64,000 bases of DNA from Sulfuritortus calidifontis (GTDB taxonomy: Bacteria; Pseudomonadota; Gammaproteobacteria; Burkholderiales; Thiobacillaceae): NCBI RefSeq assembly GCF_003967275.1, contig NZ_AP018721.1, positions 1 to 64,000 on the forward strand, read 5' to 3'. Under the pieces are notes generated by a model. That model had not been told where the DNA came from. It was given only the letters and a program-made list of their open reading frames with translations, and searched no databases. Below, piece after piece: positions 45,213 to 55,218 of the stretch. Positions within the stretch are counted from its first letter, which is position 1; each line of letters opens with the position of its first letter. Both the position numbers and the translations under genes were made by a program.

Positions 45213-46289
45213 TCAATACAGGCGTTGATATAAGCCGCCCGGCAGTGCGGCAACCTTGCCGTTCAGTTCGTGCGCGAGAAGCATCGCTGAAACGGTATCC
45301 ACCGTCAAGCCGGAACCGGCGACCAGGGCGTCGAGGCCGACCGGCTCCGGGCCCATGAGCCCAAGCAGGACGTCGGTTTCAGGCGGCTCGGTGGCAGTCA
45401 CGTAAGTAGGCGCCCACTGAAAGCGCAATTCCTCGAGGATGTCCTCGGCCGACTCGACCAGCTTGGCCCCCTGTTTAATGAGGGCGTGGCAGCCGCGGCT
45501 CAAGGGCGAATGGATCGAGCCGGGCAGGGCGAACACCTCCCTACCCTGCTCCGCCGCCAGCTTGGCCGTGATCAGCGAGCCGCTGTCGGGCGCTGCCTCG
45601 ATCACCAGCGTGCCCAGGGCCAGGCCGCTGATGATGCGGTTGCGCCGGGGGAAATGACCGGGCCTGGGCGGGGTGCCCAGGGCGAATTCGGAGACGATGG
45701 CGCCCTGTTCCGCCATTTTGTGTGCAAGATCACGGTTTTTCGCCGGGTAAATCCGGTCCAGCCCGGTGCCGACCACGGCCACGCTGCGGCCCTGCCCGGC
45801 CAGACCGCCTTCATGGGCGGCGGCGTCGATGCCCTCGGCCAGACCGCTGACCACGGTCAGCCCCGCCTCGGCCAGGGCCTGGGCGAAGGCCCGGGCGTCG
45901 CGCTTGCCCTGGGGGGTGGCGTTGCGGCTGCCGACGATGGCGATCATCGGCCGGGCAAGCCAGGCGGGATCACCTTTTATATACAGCCAGGCCGGCGGGT
46001 CGGGCAGGTTGCGCAGGGCCTCGGGGTAGGCCGGGTCGGTGCAGGGCAGGAAGTGGTTGCCGGGCTCGGCCAGCCAGGTCAGGGCGTCCTGGTGCCGGGC
46101 CGCGTCCACCCCTTGGGCGATGGCCGAGGCCAGTGGCTCGCCCACGATGGGCTTGAGCAGCCCCACCGGGGCGTCGAAGACGCTTTTCGCGTCGGGGAAG
46201 TGTTCGAACAGGCGCCGGGCGGCGTCCGGACCGAGGCCGGGGATGGCCTCCAGGGCGAGCCAGTGGAGGGCGTCGGCCGGGGCGGTCAA
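45213..46289 (-). CDS. dprA: DNA processing protein DprA/Smf
   Basis: A 358-aa protein that loads RecA on incoming single-stranded DNA in transformation. The Rossmann core shows MIAIVGSRNATPQGKRDARA, VVSGLAEGIDAAAHEGGLAG, VAVVGTGLDRIYPAKNRDLA and FPRRNRIISGLALGTLVIEA. A C-terminal winged helix follows (VGLDALVAGSGLTVDTVSAM). The TTG start overlaps the LysM gene stop. A SAM-like N-terminal helix set begins it. Confidence 0.93.
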   Translation of the reverse strand: MTAPADALHWLALEAIPGLGPDAARRLFEHFPDAKSVFDAPVGLLKPIVGEPLASAIAQGVDAARHQDALTWLAEPGNHFLPCTDPAYPEALRNLPDPPAWLYIKGDPAWLARPMIAIVGSRNATPQGKRDARAFAQALAEAGLTVVSGLAEGIDAAAHEGGLAGQGRSVAVVGTGLDRIYPAKNRDLAHKMAEQGAIVSEFALGTPPRPGHFPRRNRIISGLALGTLVIEAAPDSGSLITAKLAAEQGREVFALPGSIHSPLSRGCHALIKQGAKLVESAEDILEELRFQWAPTYVTATEPPETDVLLGLMGPEPVGLDALVAGSGLTVDTVSAMLLAHELNGKVAALPGGLYQRLY

Positions 46290-47374
46290 GGGTTGCGCAC
46301 GGCGTCCTTGATGGCCACCGGTTGTTCGCCCTTGAGCACCAGGGCGTAGGCCGCGCGCTCGAACACGCGGTAGACGAAGGCGACGGCGATGCGCTTGTCC
46401 GGGATCGACTGGCCGTTTTCGTCGTACTTGCTGCACTCGTCCTTGGCATTCTTGCGGCCGGCGATGAAGGCCAGCTTCTCGGCGCGCAGGCATCGGGGGT
46501 CGGCGATCGAGGGCGCGGCGCGGTAGACGCCGAGCACGTGACCGACCTCGAGGCCGTCGCGGCTGCCCTTGTTCAGCACCAGGCTGCTGTAGGTGCCGGT
46601 GAGCTTGGCGCCGGACAGGGTGGCGGCGACCTTGGCCGCGATCGGTTTGTCCGGCGCGTGCGGCGCGAAGGCCATGTCGCTGTTGCCGAAGTGGGGGTAG
46701 AGCCGGTCGCGCTCGAGCACTTCCTGGCTGGTCTTGTCGATCTCGAACAGGGCGGGCTGGCCCGGCTCGATCATGTGCATCATGCCGACGTGGATCAACA
46801 GGTTGCCCAGGGTCTCGCCGCTGTCCGGGTCGATCACCGCGGGGCCGGCGCGGACGATCTCCCAGCGCGGCACGCTGGTGTCATTGGCGGTGGCGTAGAC
46901 CCGGTCGCCGGCGCCGTAGAGCACGCGACCCTCGCTCGAGCCGAGGATGCGCGGTGCCTTGGCCAGCTCGTTGTCGTCGATCAGGCCACCCTGGTTGAGC
47001 AGGGAGGCGATGGCCTCATACGGGATGCTGGGGATGGCGGCGGCCTTCTCCTCGATCGGTTCGGCCCGTGCCTGCGGCGACAGCTTCACCGTCTCCAGGG
47101 CGTCACGCTCCAGCACCAGCTGCGGCTGGTCCCCGCGCATGAGGCGCACGGTGTCGCCCGGATAGATCAGGTGCGGGTTCTTGATCTCTTCGCGGTTGAG
47201 CCGCCAGACCTCCGGCCATTTCCATGGGTTCTTCAGGAAGCGCTCGGAGATGCCCCAGAGGGTGTCGCCCTTGACCACGGTGTGCCGGTCGGGCGCGTTG
47301 TCCTGGAGCTGGACCTCGTCGGCCATCGCGGTGAACGATGCCAGGACGAGGGCGGTCAATAGTGCAAGACGCAT
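46286..47374 (-). CDS. LysM-domain periplasmic protein
   Basis: A 362-aa exported protein: signal peptide MRLALLTALVLASFTAMA, then a LysM domain (HTVVKGDTLWGISERFLKNP, WKWPEVWRLN, NPHLIYPGDTVRL) that binds peptidoglycan, and a long beta-rich C-terminal part with no known activity. The ATG at 47374 has GGGGA upstream and is preferred to 47386. Upstream of dprA in many betaproteobacteria; divergent from def. Confidence 0.9.
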   Translation of the reverse strand: MRLALLTALVLASFTAMADEVQLQDNAPDRHTVVKGDTLWGISERFLKNPWKWPEVWRLNREEIKNPHLIYPGDTVRLMRGDQPQLVLERDALETVKLSPQARAEPIEEKAAAIPSIPYEAIASLLNQGGLIDDNELAKAPRILGSSEGRVLYGAGDRVYATANDTSVPRWEIVRAGPAVIDPDSGETLGNLLIHVGMMHMIEPGQPALFEIDKTSQEVLERDRLYPHFGNSDMAFAPHAPDKPIAAKVAATLSGAKLTGTYSSLVLNKGSRDGLEVGHVLGVYRAAPSIADPRCLRAEKLAFIAGRKNAKDECSKYDENGQSIPDKRIAVAFVYRVFERAAYALVLKGEQPVAIKDAVRNP

Positions 47375-47470
47375 GGTTTTCCCCATCGGAGAGGCGATTC
47401 TGGTTCGTTATACTAACGCCAACTGAATATGGAAAAGGCAAGATCGCGCTTGCCTCACGGGTTCAAGCAT

Positions 47471-47974
47471 ATGGCTTTGTTGAAAATACTGCACTACCCC
47501 GATCCGCGCCTGCACATCGTGGCCAAGCCGGTGGACAAGGTCGACGAGCACATCCGCAAACTGGCGGCGGACATGGCCGAGACCATGTATGCCGCGCCGG
47601 GCATCGGCCTGGCGGCAACCCAGGTCGACCATCACATCCAGATGCTGGTGCTCGACGTCAGCGAGACCCACGATCAGCTGATGACCTTCATCAACCCGCA
47701 GATCGTCGAGGCCAACGGCGAGACGGTGTACGAGGAAGGCTGCCTGTCGGTGCCCGGCATCTACGATGAGGTCAAGCGCGCCGAGCGCATCCGGGTGCGC
47801 GCGCTCAACCTCGACGGCGAGGAATTCGAGCTGGAGGCCGACGGCCTGCTCGCCATCTGCATCCAGCACGAGATCGATCACCTCAAAGGCAAGGTCTTCG
47901 TCGAATACCTGTCGCGCTTGAAGCAGGACCGGATCAAGCAGAAGCTGATGAAACGGGCGCGCGAGGCCATGTAA
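47471..47974 (+). CDS. def: Peptide deformylase
   Basis: A 167-aa metal enzyme removing the formyl group from nascent proteins. Motifs GIGLAATQ (44-51), EGCLSVPG with Cys91, and QHEIDHLKG with His133, Glu134 and His137 are all present. A TATACT -10-like element lies at 47409-47414 in the gap shared with the divergent LysM gene. fmt follows. Confidence 0.96.
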   Translation: MALLKILHYPDPRLHIVAKPVDKVDEHIRKLAADMAETMYAAPGIGLAATQVDHHIQMLVLDVSETHDQLMTFINPQIVEANGETVYEEGCLSVPGIYDEVKRAERIRVRALNLDGEEFELEADGLLAICIQHEIDHLKGKVFVEYLSRLKQDRIKQKLMKRAREAM

Positions 47975-48046
47975 TCGCGCGCGGCGTTGGGGGGGCGCCG
48001 CAGTACAATTCCCCCTCGTTGCCAACGTCCCGCACCTTTTGCCTTC

Positions 48047-48985
48047 ATGCGCCTCATCTTCGCCGGTACCCCCGAGTTCGCCGCCCAGGCCCTGGCCGCC
48101 CTGATCGCGGCCGGCCACGACATCCCCCTGGTCTTGACCCAGCCCGACCGCCCGGCCGGCCGTGGCATGAAACTCAAGGCCAGCCCGGTCAAGGCGCTGG
48201 CGCTCCGGCACGGCCTGCGCGTCGAACAGCCGGAACGGCTGAAGGATGCGGCTTCCTGGGCACCGATCATCGAGGCGAAGGCCGATCTGATGATCGTCGC
48301 CGCCTACGGCCTGATCCTGCCGCAAGGGGTGCTCGACATCCCGCGCCTGGGCTGCATCAACATCCACGCCTCGCTGCTGCCGCGCTGGCGCGGCGCGGCG
48401 CCGATCCAGCGGGCGATCGAGGCGGGCGATGCGCAGACCGGCATCACCCTGATGCAGATGGACGCCGGCCTCGACACCGGCGCCATGTTGAGTAAAGCGG
48501 CGCTGCCCATCGCGGCCGACGACACCGCCGGCAGCCTGCACGACAAGCTGGCCGCGCTGGGTGCGCGCGAGATCGTCGCTCTCCTCCCGCGGCTCGAGGC
48601 CGGCACCATCCGGGCCGAGGCGCAAGATGAGAATCTGGCGACCTACGCGAAAAAGATCGGCAAGGCGGATGCCGCCATCGACTGGCGCCGGCCGGCCATT
48701 GAGCTCGACCGCCAGATCCGCGCCTTCAACCCGGTGCCCGGCGCCCATGCCCTGCTTGCCGGCGAGACGGTCAAGCTCTGGCACGCGCGGCCGGCCGAGG
48801 GCCGCGGTGCGCCGGGCGAGATCGTGGCGCTCGGGCGCGACGCGATCACCGTGGCCTGCGGCGAGGGCGCGCTGGCGCTACTCGAATTGCAGAAGGCCGG
48901 CGGCAAGCGCCTGCCGGCGGCGGCCTTCCTGGCCGGCAATCCGCTGACGGTTGGCCAGCATTTCGAGCCGCCGGCAGGCGCTTGA
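48047..48985 (+). CDS. fmt: Methionyl-tRNA formyltransferase
   Basis: A 312-aa enzyme that formylates initiator Met-tRNA. It opens [20 protein letters not shown], has the folate-binding and catalytic segment [20 protein letters not shown] with [18 protein letters not shown], and a C-terminal OB-like domain ([20 protein letters not shown]). Placed after def, the usual pair. Confidence 0.96.
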   Translation: MRLIFAGTPEFAAQALAALIAAGHDIPLVLTQPDRPAGRGMKLKASPVKALALRHGLRVEQPERLKDAASWAPIIEAKADLMIVAAYGLILPQGVLDIPRLGCINIHASLLPRWRGAAPIQRAIEAGDAQTGITLMQMDAGLDTGAMLSKAALPIAADDTAGSLHDKLAALGAREIVALLPRLEAGTIRAEAQDENLATYAKKIGKADAAIDWRRPAIELDRQIRAFNPVPGAHALLAGETVKLWHARPAEGRGAPGEIVALGRDAITVACGEGALALLELQKAGGKRLPAAAFLAGNPLTVGQHFEPPAGA

Positions 48986-49042
48986 ATTTTGCCGGGACGG
49001 CGGCATCTAATCGCCGTTCGGTTTGATAGAGGAACTCCAACC

Positions 49043-49897
49043 ATGTTGAACAACTGGCTCAAGACCACGCTGCTGATGGCGGCCATCGTCGCCCTGTTCG
49101 GCGCGGTCGGCATGGCCATCGGCGGCGCCGGCGGCATGCTGATCGCCCTGCTCATCGGCGGCGCCGTGAACCTGTGGGCCTATTGGAATTCCGACAAGAT
49201 GGTGCTGCGCATGTACAACGCGCACGAGGTCGGTCCGCACGAGGCACCCGAGTTCTACGCCATGGTCGCCGACCTCGCCCGTCGCGCAAACCTGCCCATG
49301 CCGCGGGTGTATGTGATCGACGAGGCCCAGCCCAACGCCTTCGCCACCGGGCGCAATCCGGAAAACGCCGCGGTCGCGGCGACCACCGGCATCATGCGCA
49401 TCCTGACCGAGCGCGAGTTGCGCGGGGTCATGGCGCACGAGCTGGCCCACGTGAAGAACCGCGACACCCTGATCTCGACCCTGTCGGCCACGGTGGCCGG
49501 CGCCATCTCCTCGCTTGCCCAGTTCGGCTTCCTGTTCGGCGGTGGCAACAACAATGAGCGCTCGGTCCACCCGGTGGTGCAGATCGTGATCATGATCCTG
49601 GCGCCGCTGGCCGCCATGCTGATCCAGATGGCGATCTCCCGCGCCCGCGAGTTCGGGGCCGACCGCGGCGGCGCCGAGATCTGCGGCGACCCCGAAGCGC
49701 TGGCCTCGGCCCTGAACAAGATCGAGGCCTATGCCCGGGGCGTACCCATGGACGCGGCCGAACTCCATCCGGAGACGGCGCAGATGATGATCATCAACCC
49801 GCTTGCCGCTGGCGAGGGCCTGACCGGGCTGTTCCGCACCCACCCCGCCACCGAGGAACGGGTCCGGCGCCTGCTCGCCCTGGCCCGGGTGATCTGA
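49043..49897 (+). CDS. htpX: Membrane zinc metalloprotease HtpX
   Basis: A 284-aa M48 protease for membrane protein quality control. Two N-terminal membrane helices ([36 protein letters not shown]), the zinc site HELAH at 132-136, two further helices ([37 protein letters not shown]) and the third ligand in [12 protein letters not shown] are visible. Confidence 0.96.
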   Translation: MLNNWLKTTLLMAAIVALFGAVGMAIGGAGGMLIALLIGGAVNLWAYWNSDKMVLRMYNAHEVGPHEAPEFYAMVADLARRANLPMPRVYVIDEAQPNAFATGRNPENAAVAATTGIMRILTERELRGVMAHELAHVKNRDTLISTLSATVAGAISSLAQFGFLFGGGNNNERSVHPVVQIVIMILAPLAAMLIQMAISRAREFGADRGGAEICGDPEALASALNKIEAYARGVPMDAAELHPETAQMMIINPLAAGEGLTGLFRTHPATEERVRRLLALARVI

Positions 49898-49935
49898 GAT
49901 GCGGCACCCCGCACAATCCCCCGGGGTGCACTCAC

Positions 49936-51213
49936 TTGGCTAAAACCCCCGACACTGCGCGTGGCCTGGCTGCCGACTTGGTGTCGGCGGTGCTGGCCGA
50001 ACACCGCAGCCTCACCGCCGCCCTCGCCGCCGCCCGCGGCCAGCGGCTCGATCCCCGCGTATTGGCCGCCGCCCAGGACCTGGCCTACGGCACTCTGCGC
50101 CACAACGGCCGGCTGCGCTTCTACCTTGATCGCCTGCTCGCCAAGCCGCTTGCGGATGCCGAGCTGACCGGCTTCCTGCTGGTTGGCCTCTATGAACTGG
50201 ATCGCACCGATGCCGCGGCCTATGCCGTGGTCAACGAGACGGTGGCCGCTGCCGCCCAGCGCTTTCCCAAGGCGCGCGGTCTGGTCAATGCCGTGCTGCG
50301 CAACTTCCAGCGCCGGCAGGCCGAGCTCTCGGCCGCGGCCGAGGGCGACACGGTCGCCAAGTGGAACTTCCCCAAGTGGTGGATCAAGCGGGTGCAGGCC
50401 GATTGGCCCGAGCATTGGCAGGCGGTCCTGGAATCGGCCGCCCAGCATCCGCCCATGACCCTGCGGGTGAACCGCCGGCGTGTAAGCCTCGCCGACTATC
50501 AGGAACAGCTGGCGGCCGAGGGTATCGAGGCCCACCAGACCGGCCCCTGGGCCCTGACCCTGGCCAAGCCGGTGCCGGTCGCCGCCCTGCCCGGCTTCGC
50601 CGGGGGCGAGGTCTCGGTGCAGGACCTCGGCGCCCAGGCAGCGGTCGAACTGCTGGAATGCGGCGACGGCATGCATGTGCTCGATGCCTGCGCCGCCCCG
50701 GGCGGCAAGACCGGCCATCTGCTCGAGGCCCACGCCCTGGACCTGGTCGCCCTCGACAGCGACACCGACCGTTTGAGCCGGGTGCGGGAAAACCTCGACC
50801 GCCTGGGCCTGAGCGCTCGGCTGCTGGCGGCCGATGCCGGCAAGCCGGCGACCTGGTGGGACGGCAGGCCCTTCGACCGCATCCTGCTCGATGCCCCCTG
50901 CTCCGCCTCCGGCGTGGTGCGTCGGCATCCGGACGGCAAATGGCTCAAGCGTGTCTCCGATGTTGAAAGCCTGACAAAAGAGCAGGACCGATTGCTCGAG
51001 GCTTTATGGCCTTGCCTGGGGTCGGGTGGTAAATTGCTCTACGCCACTTGCAGCGTCTTCCGCCAGGAAAACATGGCGCGGGTGCAGGCCTTCCTCGGCC
51101 GCCACCCCGATGCCCGCCTGGACGCCCTGACCCTGCCGGGGGCAATCGACGGACAATGGCTACCCGACCCGCAGCATGACGGATTCTTCTATGCCCGCCT
51201 GGTCAAGGCGTAA
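49936..51213 (+). CDS. rsmB: 16S rRNA (cytosine-967-C5)-methyltransferase RsmB
   Basis: A 425-aa methyltransferase with a NusB-like N-terminal RNA-binding domain (AAQDLAYGTLRHNGRLRFYL) and a SAM-dependent domain with VLDACAAPGGKTGHLLE, DAPCSASGVVRRHPDGKWLK and the catalytic Cys in LLYATCSVF. TTG start. Its 3' end overlaps the DUF4390 gene. Confidence 0.95.
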   Translation: MAKTPDTARGLAADLVSAVLAEHRSLTAALAAARGQRLDPRVLAAAQDLAYGTLRHNGRLRFYLDRLLAKPLADAELTGFLLVGLYELDRTDAAAYAVVNETVAAAAQRFPKARGLVNAVLRNFQRRQAELSAAAEGDTVAKWNFPKWWIKRVQADWPEHWQAVLESAAQHPPMTLRVNRRRVSLADYQEQLAAEGIEAHQTGPWALTLAKPVPVAALPGFAGGEVSVQDLGAQAAVELLECGDGMHVLDACAAPGGKTGHLLEAHALDLVALDSDTDRLSRVRENLDRLGLSARLLAADAGKPATWWDGRPFDRILLDAPCSASGVVRRHPDGKWLKRVSDVESLTKEQDRLLEALWPCLGSGGKLLYATCSVFRQENMARVQAFLGRHPDARLDALTLPGAIDGQWLPDPQHDGFFYARLVKA

Positions 51214-51754
51214 ATTTCTCACCGCGATGCTGGGATCGGCCCTGCTGCTCGCGCTCGCCCCGGCCCGGGCCGAGGGCATCCAGGCTAGGCAGATCGAACT
51301 GGTGGCGCGCGACGACCACTATGTCCTGTCCGGCGGCTTCGAGGTCCAGCTCAACGACAAGCTGGAAGAGGCCTTGAAGCGCGGGGTCACCATCACCTTC
51401 ATCCAGGAATTCGAACTGGTGCGGCCCCGCGACTACTGGCTGAACGAGGACATCGCCGAGGCCAGCCGTACCCTCAAGCTCAGTCACAATGCCCTGCTGC
51501 GCAGTTTCACCGTCAACACCGCCGGCCGTTTGAGCAGCCACGACAGCCTGGCTGACGCCCTGGCCGCCGTGGGCAATCTCGGCAACTGGGCGGTGGTCGA
51601 GCGCCAGCAGCTGAAGAAGAAGACCACCTATCGGGCCGGTGTGCGCATGTACGTCGACCTGGCCCAGCTTCCGAAACCCCTGCAGGTCAATGCCTTCGCC
51701 TCCGATCGTTGGCAGATGGATTCCGACTGGATTCGCTGGCCGCTGAAAACCTGA
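51176..51754 (+). CDS. DUF4390 exported protein
   Basis: A 192-aa protein (or 187 from ATG 51191). The signal SRRKFLTAMLGSALLLALAP has a twin-arginine-like motif. The body (EGIQARQIELVARDDHYVLS; FEVQLNDKLEEALKRGVTIT; FIQEFELVRPRDYWLNEDIA) matches DUF4390, which lies between rsmB and ntrY in betaproteobacteria. Function unknown; its overlap with rsmB and closeness to ntrY suggest a shared transcript. Confidence 0.85.
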   Translation: MTDSSMPAWSRRKFLTAMLGSALLLALAPARAEGIQARQIELVARDDHYVLSGGFEVQLNDKLEEALKRGVTITFIQEFELVRPRDYWLNEDIAEASRTLKLSHNALLRSFTVNTAGRLSSHDSLADALAAVGNLGNWAVVERQQLKKKTTYRAGVRMYVDLAQLPKPLQVNAFASDRWQMDSDWIRWPLKT

Positions 51755-51755
51755 G

Positions 51756-53891
51756 ATGATCGCCCTCGTCAGCCTGAGCCTGATCGCCGGCGCGGTGCTG
51801 ATCGCACTGCTGTCCCTTGCGGCTGACAACACCGCCTTCTTCGCCGAGCACTTCACCCTGCTGCTCAGCCTGACCGCGGTGGCCGCCCTGGCCCTGATCG
51901 GCCTGATCGGCTATCAGGCCTACGTCCTCATCCGCCGCATCCGCGCCGGCGTCTTCGGCGCCAAGCTGACCGCCCGGCTATTGCTGGTCTTCGCCCTCAT
52001 GGCCCTGGTGCCGGGGGCCATCGTCTACACCGTGTCGGTGCAGTTCCTCACCCGCTCCATCGAGTCCTGGTTCGACGTGCGCATGGAGCGCGCTTTGCAA
52101 GGCGGCCTGAGCCTGGGCCAGTCGGCGCTGGAGCATGTCCGGCGCGACCTGGTGAAAAAGGCCGAGTCCATGGCCGTGCAATTGGCCGAGATGCCGCCGG
52201 AGGAGCAGGCCTATCGGCTGAACGAATTGCGCGAGACCATCGCCGCGCAGGAGGCCGCCCTCTACGATCTGGAGGGCCGCCTGCTCGGCTTCGCCTCCGG
52301 CGACAAGGCCGGCCTGGCGCCGCAGCCGCCGAGCAGCGCCGCCATTTGGCAGGTTCGTCTGCAGCAGCCCTGGTCGCGGGTGGAACCGACGGCCGACGGC
52401 GAAGGCCTGGTCGCCCGCGCCGCGGTACCGGTCAACCTGCTTTCGCTGGGCGAGAGCGTGCGGGTGCTGCTGTTGCAGCAGGCCATCCCGTCACAACTCG
52501 CGCGCGATGCCCGCGAGGTCGAGACGGCGCACAGCAACTACCAGGAGCTGGCGCTGTCGCGCATCGGGCTCAAGCGGCTCTATGGCTTCTCGCTCACCCT
52601 CGCCCTCGCCTTGGCGTTGTTCTCGGCCATCTCGCTTGCCTTCATCCTGTCCGAGCGCATGGCCGCCCCCCTGCGCGCGCTGGCCCGCGGCACCCGGGCC
52701 GTGGCCCGCGGCGACTTCAGCCAGGTCCAGGCGAGCGGCGCCCAGGACGAGCTGGGCATGCTGACCCAGTCGTTCAACCGCATGACCCGGCAGCTGGCCG
52801 ACGCCCGGGCCTTGGCCCAGGAGAACCAGGACATGCTGCAGGAGGCCAAGGCCTATCTGGAGAGCATCCTCGGCAGCGTTAGCACCGGTGTCATCACGTT
52901 GAGTCCCGACTACACCGTGCGCACGGTCAATGCCGCCGCCGCCGCTGCGCTGGGTGTCGAGCCCGGACAGCTGATCGGCCGCCGGCTCGCCGAACTGGGC
53001 GAACCGGGAAGCGGCCTGGCCCGCCTGGCCGGCGAGATGGAGCAATGCTTCGTCGAGTCCGGCCAGGGCCACTGGCAGGGCGAGATGGAATACGACAGCG
53101 GCAATGGCGTGCGTGTGCTGCTGGCCCGCGGCGCCTCGCTGACCAGCGAGCTCGACAGCGACCGCCTGCTCGCCTTCGACGACATCACCGAGATGATCCG
53201 CGCCCAGCGCGATGCCGCCTGGGGCGAGGTGGCGCGGCGCATGGCGCACGAGATCAAGAACCCGCTCACCCCGATCCAGCTCTCGGCCGAGCGCCTGCAG
53301 CGCAAGCTGGCCGACAAGCTGGACGAACACGAGCGGCAGATACTCACCCGCTCGACCGAGACCATCGTCGGCCAGGTGGCGGCGATGAAGGGCCTGGTCG
53401 ATGCCTTCGCCCAATATGCCAAGCTGCCGGCGGCGCGGATCGAGGCGGTCGACCTCAACGCCCTGATCCGCGAAGTGCTGGTGCTCTACGAAGGCCAGGT
53501 GCCGATGCAGGTCATGCTGGCCGACGACCTGCCGCCGGTCGCGGGCGACCCGGCGCTGCTGCGCCAGGTGCTGCACAATCTGGTGAAGAACGCGAAGGAG
53601 GCGCTGGTCGAAACGGCGGAGCCGGAGTTGCGCGTCGCTACCGGCCTCGGCAAGAATGGCGTCGAATTGCGCGTCGGCGACAGTGGTCCCGGTTTTCCCG
53701 AGCATCTGCTCAGCCGCCTGTTCGAGCCCTATGCCACGACCAAGCCGAAGGGCACCGGTCTGGGCCTGACCATCGTGAAGAAGATCATCGATGAGCACGG
53801 CGGCGCGATCGACGTGCGCAACGCGCAGCCCCACGGGGCGTGCATAACGATTACACTACCGCTTATGGAAGGTGAATCTGCCGATGAGTGA
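51756..53891 (+). CDS. ntrY: NtrY-like sensor histidine kinase
   Basis: A 711-aa membrane kinase. Hydrophobic helices lie at about 1-20, 33-58, 70-95 and 285-305; a HAMP linker follows (RMAAPLRALARGTRAVARGD), then PAS (SVSTGVITLSPDYTVRTVNA), HisKA with MAHEIKNPLTPIQLSAERLQ, and the ATPase with N box NLVKNAKEAL and GTGLGLTIVKK. It forms an operon with ntrX and probably senses redox or nitrogen state. Confidence 0.94.
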   Translation: MIALVSLSLIAGAVLIALLSLAADNTAFFAEHFTLLLSLTAVAALALIGLIGYQAYVLIRRIRAGVFGAKLTARLLLVFALMALVPGAIVYTVSVQFLTRSIESWFDVRMERALQGGLSLGQSALEHVRRDLVKKAESMAVQLAEMPPEEQAYRLNELRETIAAQEAALYDLEGRLLGFASGDKAGLAPQPPSSAAIWQVRLQQPWSRVEPTADGEGLVARAAVPVNLLSLGESVRVLLLQQAIPSQLARDAREVETAHSNYQELALSRIGLKRLYGFSLTLALALALFSAISLAFILSERMAAPLRALARGTRAVARGDFSQVQASGAQDELGMLTQSFNRMTRQLADARALAQENQDMLQEAKAYLESILGSVSTGVITLSPDYTVRTVNAAAAAALGVEPGQLIGRRLAELGEPGSGLARLAGEMEQCFVESGQGHWQGEMEYDSGNGVRVLLARGASLTSELDSDRLLAFDDITEMIRAQRDAAWGEVARRMAHEIKNPLTPIQLSAERLQRKLADKLDEHERQILTRSTETIVGQVAAMKGLVDAFAQYAKLPAARIEAVDLNALIREVLVLYEGQVPMQVMLADDLPPVAGDPALLRQVLHNLVKNAKEALVETAEPELRVATGLGKNGVELRVGDSGPGFPEHLLSRLFEPYATTKPKGTGLGLTIVKKIIDEHGGAIDVRNAQPHGACITITLPLMEGESADE

Positions 53892-55140
53892 GATTCTGGT
53901 AGTCGACGACGAGGCCGGCATCCGCGAGCTGATGCGCGAGATCCTCGAAGACGAGGGCTACGAAGTGCGCCTGGCGGAGAACGGCCAGGCGGCGCGCCAG
54001 GAGCGTCTGGCCAAGGAACCGTCGCTGGTCCTGCTCGACATCTGGATGCCCGATGTCGACGGCATCACCCTGCTCAAGGAGTGGTCCGCCGACGGTCTGC
54101 TCACCATGCCGGTTGTCATCATGTCCGGCCACGGCACCATCCACACCGCGGTCGAGGCCACCCGCCTGGGTGCCTTCGACTATCTGGAAAAGCCCGTCCC
54201 CTACAACCACCTGATCGATACCGTCGCCCGTGCGCTCAAGGCCCAGGGCCCGGCGCCGACGCCAAGCTTCAATCTCGACGGTCTCGGCAGCAGTCCGGCG
54301 ATCCAGAACCTGGCCCAGCGGCTGAAGCAGGTGGCCACGGTCGACTCGCCCTTGCTGGTGACGGCCGAATCGGGTGCCGGCGCCGAGGCCTGTGCCCGCT
54401 TCCTGCACGTGCCGGGCACGCCCTGGTTCGTGCCCGAGAGCATGAGCGATCTGGCCGAACGGCCGATCGACTGGCTGAACCAGGCCAAGGGCGGCCTGCT
54501 GTTCTTGCGCGAGGTGGCCGAACTTACACCCATGCAGCAGAAGGGGCTTCTCCTGCTGCTATCGCGCCGGCGGGAATTCAATGTCCGCATCGTTTGCGCC
54601 TCTGCCCAGAACCTGGCGCAGAAGGCCCTGGAAGGCGGCTACTCCAAGGACCTATACAACGCCCTGACCCAGGCCGCGGTCCGGGTGCCGCCGCTGCGCG
54701 AGCACAAGGAAGACATCCCCGCACTGGCCCAGGCTGAATTGGCAAAGGTGGTCCAGGAACAGGGTCTACCGCCGCGCCGGTTCAGCGAAGCGGCCTTGGC
54801 CGCGCTCAATCAGTTCACCTGGCCGGGCAATATCGATGAGTTGCGCGCCCGTGTGCGCAGCCTGGCGACCACCGCGCTCAACGAGGAGATCGACGTCGAC
54901 GAGGTGGCGGCCCAGATGGGCGACAGCCGCGCCGAGGAAAAGGCGGTGGCCGACCTCAACCTCGACATGCCGTTGAAGGATGCCCGCGAGATCTTCGAGC
55001 GTCGTTACCTGGAGGCCCTGCTCGGCAGCTGCGGCGGCAACATGACCCGGGTGGCCGAGAAGAGCGGGCTGGAGCGCACCCATCTCTATCGCAAGCTCAA
55101 GCAACTGGGCATACAATTGCCGGCCAAAAAAGAGGCCTAG
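53884..55140 (+). CDS. ntrX: NtrX-like response regulator with degenerate AAA+ domain
   Basis: A 418-aa regulator. The receiver (ILVVDDEAGIRELMREILED; LLDIWMPDVDG with the phosphorylated Asp) is intact. The central sigma-54-type domain is reduced: Walker A is TAESGAGAEACARF instead of GxxGxGKE, the GAFTGA loop is missing and Walker B reads GGLLFLREVAEL instead of FLDE. The C-terminal Fis-type HTH (MTRVAEKSGLERTHLYRKLK) is intact. It likely works without ATP-driven sigma-54 activation. Confidence 0.92.
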   Translation: MSEILVVDDEAGIRELMREILEDEGYEVRLAENGQAARQERLAKEPSLVLLDIWMPDVDGITLLKEWSADGLLTMPVVIMSGHGTIHTAVEATRLGAFDYLEKPVPYNHLIDTVARALKAQGPAPTPSFNLDGLGSSPAIQNLAQRLKQVATVDSPLLVTAESGAGAEACARFLHVPGTPWFVPESMSDLAERPIDWLNQAKGGLLFLREVAELTPMQQKGLLLLLSRRREFNVRIVCASAQNLAQKALEGGYSKDLYNALTQAAVRVPPLREHKEDIPALAQAELAKVVQEQGLPPRRFSEAALAALNQFTWPGNIDELRARVRSLATTALNEEIDVDEVAAQMGDSRAEEKAVADLNLDMPLKDAREIFERRYLEALLGSCGGNMTRVAEKSGLERTHLYRKLKQLGIQLPAKKEA

Positions 55141-55180
55141 CCGACCGGCCATGCCGGCTGCGTCCTACGCCTCACCGATC

Positions 55181-55198
55181 GCAGGCACGCTTGCCTGC
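55181..55198. terminator. Hairpin between ntrX and trkA
   Basis: GCAGGCA and TGCCTGC pair around a 4-nt loop just before trkA, followed by CTTT. A second small stem (CCGGC/GCCGG) lies at 55145-55157. It is a weak terminator candidate; a repeat element is the alternative. Confidence 0.35.
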
Positions 55199-55218
55199 AC
55201 CTTTCGCGCAGGCGAGTC

